From Halovulum dunhuangense (GTDB lineage Bacteria; Pseudomonadota; Alphaproteobacteria; Rhodobacterales; Rhodobacteraceae): DNA of 64,000 bases. The position numbers and the translations under genes are program-made. This document shows, piece by piece, positions 59,199 to 64,000 of this stretch; positions within the stretch are counted from its first letter, which is position 1, and the number at the start of each line of letters is the position of its first letter. The DNA is taken from the NCBI RefSeq assembly GCF_013093415.1, contig NZ_JABFBC010000001.1, forward strand, positions 2,134,516-2,198,515. Reading direction: 5' to 3'. The notes beneath the pieces were generated by a model. It searched no databases. It was not told where the DNA came from and saw nothing but the letters and a program-made list of their open reading frames with translations.

Positions 59199-60560
59199 TC
59201 ACTCGACGTAGCCCGCGCGGCGGAAGGCGTCCGTCATGGTGTTTGCCCAGCGCGTCTGCGCCTGTTCGGGGGTCAGATCACCCGAGAACACGTCGGTGAT
59301 GAAATCGGTGGTGCCGTTCCACATGACCGAGCCGTATTCCGGGATACCCTGGCGGATGAAGACGGACTGCAGGACCTGCTCGTAGGCGGGCAGGAACTTC
59401 CCGTAATAGGGGCGCAGGTTCCGCAGCTCCTCGCTTTGGAAGTGGCCGGCGGTCGAGAACTGCTCGGACTGCTTGCCCCACTCGACCTCGTTGTCCTGGA
59501 GCATCCACTTCAGGAACTTGAAGGCTTCGTCGGCATTGGGCGTGTCGAAGACGAACACGCCGCCGCCGCCAAGGAAGGGAGTGCCCTGCTCGTAGCCTGC
59601 CAGGTTGTCTTCCCACGCGGGCAGCGGGCTGTAGCCGGTATTGCCCACGGCATCGCCGTCGGGATCCTCGACGGTGCCCACGCCCTGCGGCCACATGGTG
59701 GCGGTGGCAAGACGGCCATCACGGAACATCTCCAGCCCCTCGAGAAAGCCCCAGTTCTGGGCCTCGCGCGGCGCGGTGTTCTGCGCAAGATCCACGAAAT
59801 ACTCGGCCGCATCGACGACGATGGGATGATCGATGTCGGGCTCGTAGTTCTCGTCCCAGCCCTGAACGCCGGTGGAATAAAGCACCACGATGAAGCTGCG
59901 GGTGATGCCCGCGCCGGCGCCAAGCGCGTCGGCCCAGCCATACACGTCATGTTCCAGCGTCTCGCCGGCCAGCGTCTCGCCCTCTTCGCGGGTGAAGAAG
60001 CCCGCGACCTCGCGCAATTCGGCCCAGGTGTCGGGAACGGTCAGTTCGCGGCCGAATTCGGCCTCGAACGCGGCCTGCTCGTCGGGATGCGAGAACCAGT
60101 CCTCGCGCACGATCAGCATGGGCGCCGCGGGGGTCGTCGGCACCGCGATGATCTCGCCCGGGCGCGCGTCCGACTTCATGTGGCTCTCGACGATCAGCGG
60201 CGGATACGCGTCGACGTCGAAACCGGTCTCCTCGATATAGGGGGTGAGATCGACGACATGATCGACGAAAGTGCCGAACCAGCCGGGGCTGTGATAGCCA
60301 AGATCCCAGCGCCCGGTGCCGCCGATCGCCTCGATGGACATCTGGTCGCGCAGCTGGTTGGGCGGCAGGATTTCCCCGATCACCTTGACCCCGGTCTCTT
60401 CCTCGTATTTCGGCGCGAAATAGTTGATGACGGCGTCGGCCTCTGCGCCCGGGTGCAGCGCCCAGCGGATTGTCACATCCTGCGCAACCGCGGCGGTTCC
60501 CAGCGTCATCCCAAGGGCAAGCACCCCCCCGGCAACGCCATTTCTGGTCAGGTTGTTCAT
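59199..60560 (-). CDS. Extracellular sugar-binding protein
   Basis: Periplasmic binding protein of 453 aa, family 1 (CUT1). The signal peptide MNNLTRNGVAGGVLALGMTL is cleaved near AVAQD. The mature domain has YFAPKYEEETGVKVIGEILP near 48-67, RDQMSIEAIGGTGRWDLGYH and the helical VWGKQSEQFSTAGHF-like hinge (VEWGKQSEQFST). Acidic composition and the LPAWEDNLAGYEQGTPFLGG segment suggest a di- or oligosaccharide or sugar alcohol ligand; the identity is open. It precedes both permease genes. Confidence 0.9.
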   Translation of the reverse strand: MNNLTRNGVAGGVLALGMTLGTAAVAQDVTIRWALHPGAEADAVINYFAPKYEEETGVKVIGEILPPNQLRDQMSIEAIGGTGRWDLGYHSPGWFGTFVDHVVDLTPYIEETGFDVDAYPPLIVESHMKSDARPGEIIAVPTTPAAPMLIVREDWFSHPDEQAAFEAEFGRELTVPDTWAELREVAGFFTREEGETLAGETLEHDVYGWADALGAGAGITRSFIVVLYSTGVQGWDENYEPDIDHPIVVDAAEYFVDLAQNTAPREAQNWGFLEGLEMFRDGRLATATMWPQGVGTVEDPDGDAVGNTGYSPLPAWEDNLAGYEQGTPFLGGGGVFVFDTPNADEAFKFLKWMLQDNEVEWGKQSEQFSTAGHFQSEELRNLRPYYGKFLPAYEQVLQSVFIRQGIPEYGSVMWNGTTDFITDVFSGDLTPEQAQTRWANTMTDAFRRAGYVE

Positions 60561-60602
60561 TGGTTATTCCTCCTCCTCTGCATATGTCTTTTCCGCGGCC
60601 GC

Positions 60603-61658
60603 TCAGTTCAGCCGCTCTTCGGTCTTCGGGTCGAACAGGTGGACGCGGCCCGGCATGGGCGCGACCGTGATCGTCTGCCCCGGCGCAAGCGCATGGCGTT
60701 GGCGCAAGACGACGGTAAAGGGCGCATCGTCGAGTTGCGCGCCGATCAGGATTTCGGCACCCGTCGGCTCGACCACGGCGACCTGCACCTGAAGACCGGC
60801 ATCCGACATGACCAGGTCCTCGGGCCGGATCCCGACGCGAACCACCTGCCCTTCGGCAAGCGTCGCGCCCTCTGGCACGCCCAGACGCTGCCCATCGGGA
60901 AGAGCCAGTTCTCCGCCGGTTACCGTCGCATCGAGGAAATTCATCGCCGGAGAGCCGATGAAACCTGCCACGAACAGGTTCGTGGGACGGTCATAAAGTT
61001 CAAGCGGCGCGCCGGCCTGTTTCACTACGCCGTCATGCATCACGACGATGATGTCGGCCATGGTCATCGCCTCGATCTGGTCGTGGGTGACGTAGACCGT
61101 GGTGACCTTCAGGCGCTGATGCAGCTGCTTGATCTCGGCGCGCATCTGCACGCGCAGCTTTGCGTCAAGGTTCGATAGCGGCTCGTCGAACAAAAAGACC
61201 TGCGGATTGCGCACGATGGCGCGCCCCATGGCGACGCGCTGGCGCTGGCCGCCCGAAAGCTGCCGCGGGTAGCGATCGAGCAGCGCATCGAGGTTGAGAA
61301 TGCCGGCGGCATTGTCGACGCGCGACGCGATCTCGGCCTTGTCCACGCCCGACAGCTTCAGCGCGAAACCCATGTTCTGCGCGACCGTCATGTGCGGGTA
61401 CAGGCCGTAGTTCTGGAACACCATCGCGATGTCGCGGTCCTTCGGGGCCATGTCGTTGACCTCCTGCCCGCCGATGCGGATGGACCCGCCCGTCACGTCC
61501 TCCAGTCCGGCGATTAGGCGCAACAGGGTCGATTTCCCGCAACCCGAGGGGCCGACCAGGACGACGAAGGCACCGTCCTCTATCTCCACGTCGATGCCGT
61601 GGATTACGCGCACCTGGCCGAAGCGCTTCTCGACTTTATGGATGCTGACGCCCGCCAT
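60603..61658 (-). CDS. Sugar ABC transporter ATPase (UgpC/MsmX type)
   Basis: ATP-binding subunit of 351 aa. Walker A GPSGCGKST, Q-loop, signature LSGGQRQRVAMGRAI, Walker B VFLFDEPLSNLDAKLR, then a C-terminal OB-fold regulatory domain (residues about 240-351). The length and DEPLSNLDAKLR pattern are those of CUT1 ATPases. It overlaps the kinase gene by 23 bases and is followed 42 bases later by the binding-protein gene. Confidence 0.94.
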   Translation of the reverse strand: MAGVSIHKVEKRFGQVRVIHGIDVEIEDGAFVVLVGPSGCGKSTLLRLIAGLEDVTGGSIRIGGQEVNDMAPKDRDIAMVFQNYGLYPHMTVAQNMGFALKLSGVDKAEIASRVDNAAGILNLDALLDRYPRQLSGGQRQRVAMGRAIVRNPQVFLFDEPLSNLDAKLRVQMRAEIKQLHQRLKVTTVYVTHDQIEAMTMADIIVVMHDGVVKQAGAPLELYDRPTNLFVAGFIGSPAMNFLDATVTGGELALPDGQRLGVPEGATLAEGQVVRVGIRPEDLVMSDAGLQVQVAVVEPTGAEILIGAQLDDAPFTVVLRQRHALAPGQTITVAPMPGRVHLFDPKTEERLN

Positions 61659-62325
61659 GTCGTGTCCGCCCTTCCTGTTTCATTTCGCCGGCGCCCGACC
61701 CAAGGGTCAGATGCGCGGGCGCACTGTTTGCAATGACATGCCGCGCGTTGGCCAGGTCGTTGCCCTCTGCGCGCGCAACGGCGTCGGCCCGAGACAACCC
61801 GTAACCCAGCCAGCGGTCGATCAACCGCGACCGCAATTCGTCCAGCGGCACGCAAAGCATTACCGTCACGTCGAAAAGGCGCGCGAGGTCCACCCAGACC
61901 GGATCCGTCAGGAGAAGGTAGTTCCCCTCGAACACGACCACCCGGGTCGCCGCGGAAAGCTCGCCCGCATCGGGAAGCGTGGCATCCAGCGACCGGTCGA
62001 ACAGCGGGTAGCGGATTGCACCGGGATCCGATCTGATCTGACGTACAAGCCCAAGAAAACCGGCCGCATCGAAAGTCTGCGGTGCGCCCTTCACGTCGCG
62101 CAGGCCAAGCAAGTCCAGTTCCGTATTGTCGAGATGGTAGCCATCCATCGGCACCACTTCGGCCGCTCCATCGCCGTCGCGCGCAACCAGCGCGTCGACA
62201 AGCAGTTGCGCAAGCGTGGACTTTCCCGATCCCGGAGCACCGGCTATCGCCACCAGCGTGCGGGAACTCGATCGCTTCGCTTCGTCAATGCAGCTGACAA
62301 TGGCGTCGATCTCGCCGTGCGCCAC
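61636..62325 (-). CDS. P-loop kinase of the phosphoribulokinase/uridine kinase group (YggC-like)
   Basis: A 229-aa kinase with Walker A AGAPGSGKST (residues 28-37) and the diagnostic DGYHLDNTELDLLGLRDVKG then APQTFD segment of the YggC-like branch. It probably phosphorylates a sugar or sugar alcohol delivered by the adjoining ABC system. The start is GTG at 62325 with a strong GGGGAGGG site. It is the first gene of the transport operon and overlaps the ATPase gene by 23 bases. The exact substrate is unknown. Confidence 0.83.
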   Translation of the reverse strand: MAHGEIDAIVSCIDEAKRSSSRTLVAIAGAPGSGKSTLAQLLVDALVARDGDGAAEVVPMDGYHLDNTELDLLGLRDVKGAPQTFDAAGFLGLVRQIRSDPGAIRYPLFDRSLDATLPDAGELSAATRVVVFEGNYLLLTDPVWVDLARLFDVTVMLCVPLDELRSRLIDRWLGYGLSRADAVARAEGNDLANARHVIANSAPAHLTLGSGAGEMKQEGRTRHGGRQHP

Positions 62326-62574
62326 AAGGCCCTCCCCGACATGCAGGCTCCAGCCTCGATCCGGCAGGCCCGCGCGTTTTCGATGCGTCTGGCTAGCAGC
62401 CGAGCGACAGTCGAGTCAATAATAACTTCTTTATGAATTAGGTATTGGTTGTTCCGATCCCATCCGGAGGCTATTCAAGTCGCGCCGCCCCTTCGCTAGG
62501 ATCGCGCTCTCGATTGCTTCGGACAGGAAGACAGGGATGAAACGGGCCAGCACGCAGGAACCTCCGGTTTGGAA
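62326..62574. promoter_or_regulatory. Divergent control region between kinase operon and ROK regulator
   Basis: About 250 bases, with an AT-rich core around 62418-62450, unlike the surrounding DNA. For the minus-strand operon a TTGACT element (62414-62419) is followed by a weak TAGCCA at an 18-base spacing. The AT-rich core contains ATAA/TTAT arms and is a likely operator for the ROK protein. Confidence 0.45.
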
Positions 62575-63744
62575 ATGATGGGGTCGAACCAAACCTCCGT
62601 TCGCGATCACAACGAACGGCTCGTGCTGCATCTGATCCGCCGGCATGGGGTGCTCACGAAAGCCGAAGCCACCCGAAAGACCGGATTGTCCGCCAATGCG
62701 GTCTCGATGATCTTCAGGGGGCTCGAACAGGACAACCTTCTCGTGCGCGACGCGCCCTTGCGCGGCCGGATCGGGCAACCTTCGGTGCCGCTTCGTCTCA
62801 ACCCCGACGCGCGCCACTATATCGGCCTGAAGATCGGCAGACGCAGCTTCGATATTGTCGTCGTCGATTTCTGCGGCGCCGTTCGCGCGCGGCGCAGCGG
62901 CGTCATCGACTACCCCACGCCCGCCAACACGCGCAGCTTCGTCAAGGCCGAGTTGCCGCGCCTGCTCAGATCCGCGGGGCTGAAACGCGCGCAGGTCGCA
63001 GGGACCGGGATCGCGATGCCCACCGCCATCTGGGAATGGCTCGACGACTTCAAGGGCGCGACACCCGAGATGGAGGCATGGCGGAATTTCGAAGCCGGCC
63101 AACAGCTTGACGATGTCCTGCCGGGCCCGATCCTTGTCGAGAACGACGCGACGGCGGCCTGCCGCGCCGAATGGACCTTCGGCAAGCAGTCGGATCGGCC
63201 GGACAGCATCTATTTTTTCGTGGGCACCTTCATCGGTGGCGGCATCGTGCTGAATGGCAACGTTTTCAAGGGGTGCTTCGGCAATTCGGGCGGCTTCGGG
63301 CCGTTGCGCATCCCCGATGAACCCGGCGGCACCAGGCTGATCGATCACGCGTCGCTGATGACGCTCGAACGAATGCTCGCCGCCAATGGCCGCCCTGCCG
63401 AAGAGTGGATGCCTTCGTCCAGCGATTGGGGTGCGCTGGAACCTGTCCTGACGGATTGGATAGCCCGCGCTGGCCGAAGCCTCGCCCATGCGATCGTTTC
63501 CACCGGCGCCGTCATCGATTTCGAACATGTCATTATCGACGGGGCGTTCCCGGATGCCGTCAGGACAAGGCTGCGCGACATGGTCGAGTCGCATCTCCAC
63601 AGGCTGGACACGCAGGGCATCTCGGTGCCGGAAATCCTGCCCGGTAGCTTTGGCGGCGCGGCGCGCGCGATCGGGGCGGCTGCATTGCATATCACGTCAC
63701 GCTACATGGTCGAGCCCGACACCAGCCTGCGCGCGCGCGACTGA
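62575..63744 (+). CDS. ROK-family transcriptional regulator (NagC/XylR-like)
   Basis: Regulator of 389 aa: a winged helix-turn-helix at about residues 15-65 (LIRRHGVLTKAEATRKTGLS), then a ROK domain with VENDATAACRAEW and GTFIGGGIVLNGNVFKGCFG. The usual ROK zinc motif (CxCGxxGCxE) is absent; in its place stands CFGNSGGFGPLRIP and a Gly/Thr stretch. It therefore probably lacks sugar-kinase activity and may bind ligand without zinc. It is divergent from the sugar ABC operon, which it likely represses. The start is ATG 62575 or the adjacent ATG 62578. Confidence 0.88.
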   Translation: MMGSNQTSVRDHNERLVLHLIRRHGVLTKAEATRKTGLSANAVSMIFRGLEQDNLLVRDAPLRGRIGQPSVPLRLNPDARHYIGLKIGRRSFDIVVVDFCGAVRARRSGVIDYPTPANTRSFVKAELPRLLRSAGLKRAQVAGTGIAMPTAIWEWLDDFKGATPEMEAWRNFEAGQQLDDVLPGPILVENDATAACRAEWTFGKQSDRPDSIYFFVGTFIGGGIVLNGNVFKGCFGNSGGFGPLRIPDEPGGTRLIDHASLMTLERMLAANGRPAEEWMPSSSDWGALEPVLTDWIARAGRSLAHAIVSTGAVIDFEHVIIDGAFPDAVRTRLRDMVESHLHRLDTQGISVPEILPGSFGGAARAIGAAALHITSRYMVEPDTSLRARD

Positions 63745-64000
63745 CCCATGTCGCGTGCGGCGGGGCGGCCGCGGTCCCCGTTGCCACCGGCCAGCAGCGG
63801 GGACGTTCGCGGCGGTCTGTCCACGCCGTTGACAAAGGCACGCTGGGCGGCACCCACATTACCCGTTGCCGTCACTGCATTCGGCCTGTATGCCGCACGG
63901 CGACGCACCTGGACCCCGCGTTGTCGGGGTGGCTATTCCGGCCGCCGATCCGCCGGACAACCACGCAAGACGCTGCACATGCAGGCCTGCCCCGCGCGTT
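63745..64000. other. Non-coding right edge
   Basis: About 255 bases after the ROK gene. No supported gene, repeat or clear terminator is seen; the next gene probably lies outside the window. Confidence 0.5.

Noticed and set aside
1..64000. CRISPR arrays, IS elements, integrases, rRNA genes
   Set aside because: No regularly spaced repeats, transposase or integrase motifs, or rRNA sequence were seen on either strand.

Overview
This 64 kb window is very GC-rich and almost entirely coding. It looks like chromosomal DNA of an alphaproteobacterium, most likely Rhodobacteraceae/Paracoccaceae. The reasons are the gene style (ureDA-small ORF-ureB, several TRAP transporters, FAD-SelD fusion, GntR regulators), strong GC3 bias that leaves long open antisense frames, and many 4-bp ATGA gene overlaps. 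I see no IS element, integrase, phage gene, CRISPR array or rRNA. One tRNA-Arg(TCT) is present at 53771-53847.

Layout. 1-1.5 kb: the start of a urease operon (ureD, ureA, a 54-aa secreted/membrane protein, ureB cut by the window edge). 1.7-7.4 kb: phosphomannomutase, pyridoxal kinase, CoxG-like protein, rpe-gph pair, and an alpha/beta hydrolase fused to a membrane domain. 7.4-10.7 kb: a selenium module, an FAD-oxidoreductase/SelD fusion facing tRNA 2-selenouridine synthase. 10.7-16 kb: TauE/SafE permease, renalase-like flavoprotein, and a FadR-type regulator / AAE3-like acyl-CoA ligase / PanE-like reductase operon with a 26-bp perfect palindrome upstream. 16-24.9 kb: LysM and rhodanese proteins, a five-gene branched-chain-amino-acid/amide type ABC operon, a polytopic membrane protein and a GntR regulator. 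25.2-31.1 kb: TauE/SafE permease and a DctPQM TRAP operon with an amidase and a 52-aa membrane protein.

31.1-47.1 kb is the most unusual part: an uninterrupted minus-strand run. In transcription order it is gabT, a TAXI-TRAP pair, a nitrilase-superfamily amidohydrolase, a 912-aa Orn/Lys/Arg decarboxylase, an ATP-grasp ligase, a C45/NTN-type amidohydrolase-acyltransferase, a CDP-alcohol phosphatidyltransferase and a YnjBCD ABC importer. A PuuR-like XRE-cupin regulator is divergent to gabT. The enzyme set (amine-producing decarboxylase, ATP-dependent amide-forming ligase, two amide-cleaving or acyl-transferring enzymes, omega-aminotransferase) suggests an undescribed diamine/polyamine conjugate pathway. 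That is inference.

47.9-49.1 kb: a low-GC fused SDR-sugar phosphotransferase, probably acquired. 49.4-53.7 kb: an Mla/MCE lipid-transport operon. 53.8-57.4 kb: tRNA-Arg followed by a small accessory patch (Gly-rich secreted protein, Xre/ParS-RES toxin-antitoxin pair). 57.4-63.7 kb: a carbohydrate ABC operon with a P-loop kinase and a divergent ROK regulator. Three separate transporter operons carry a strong stem-loop between the binding-protein gene and its permease gene.
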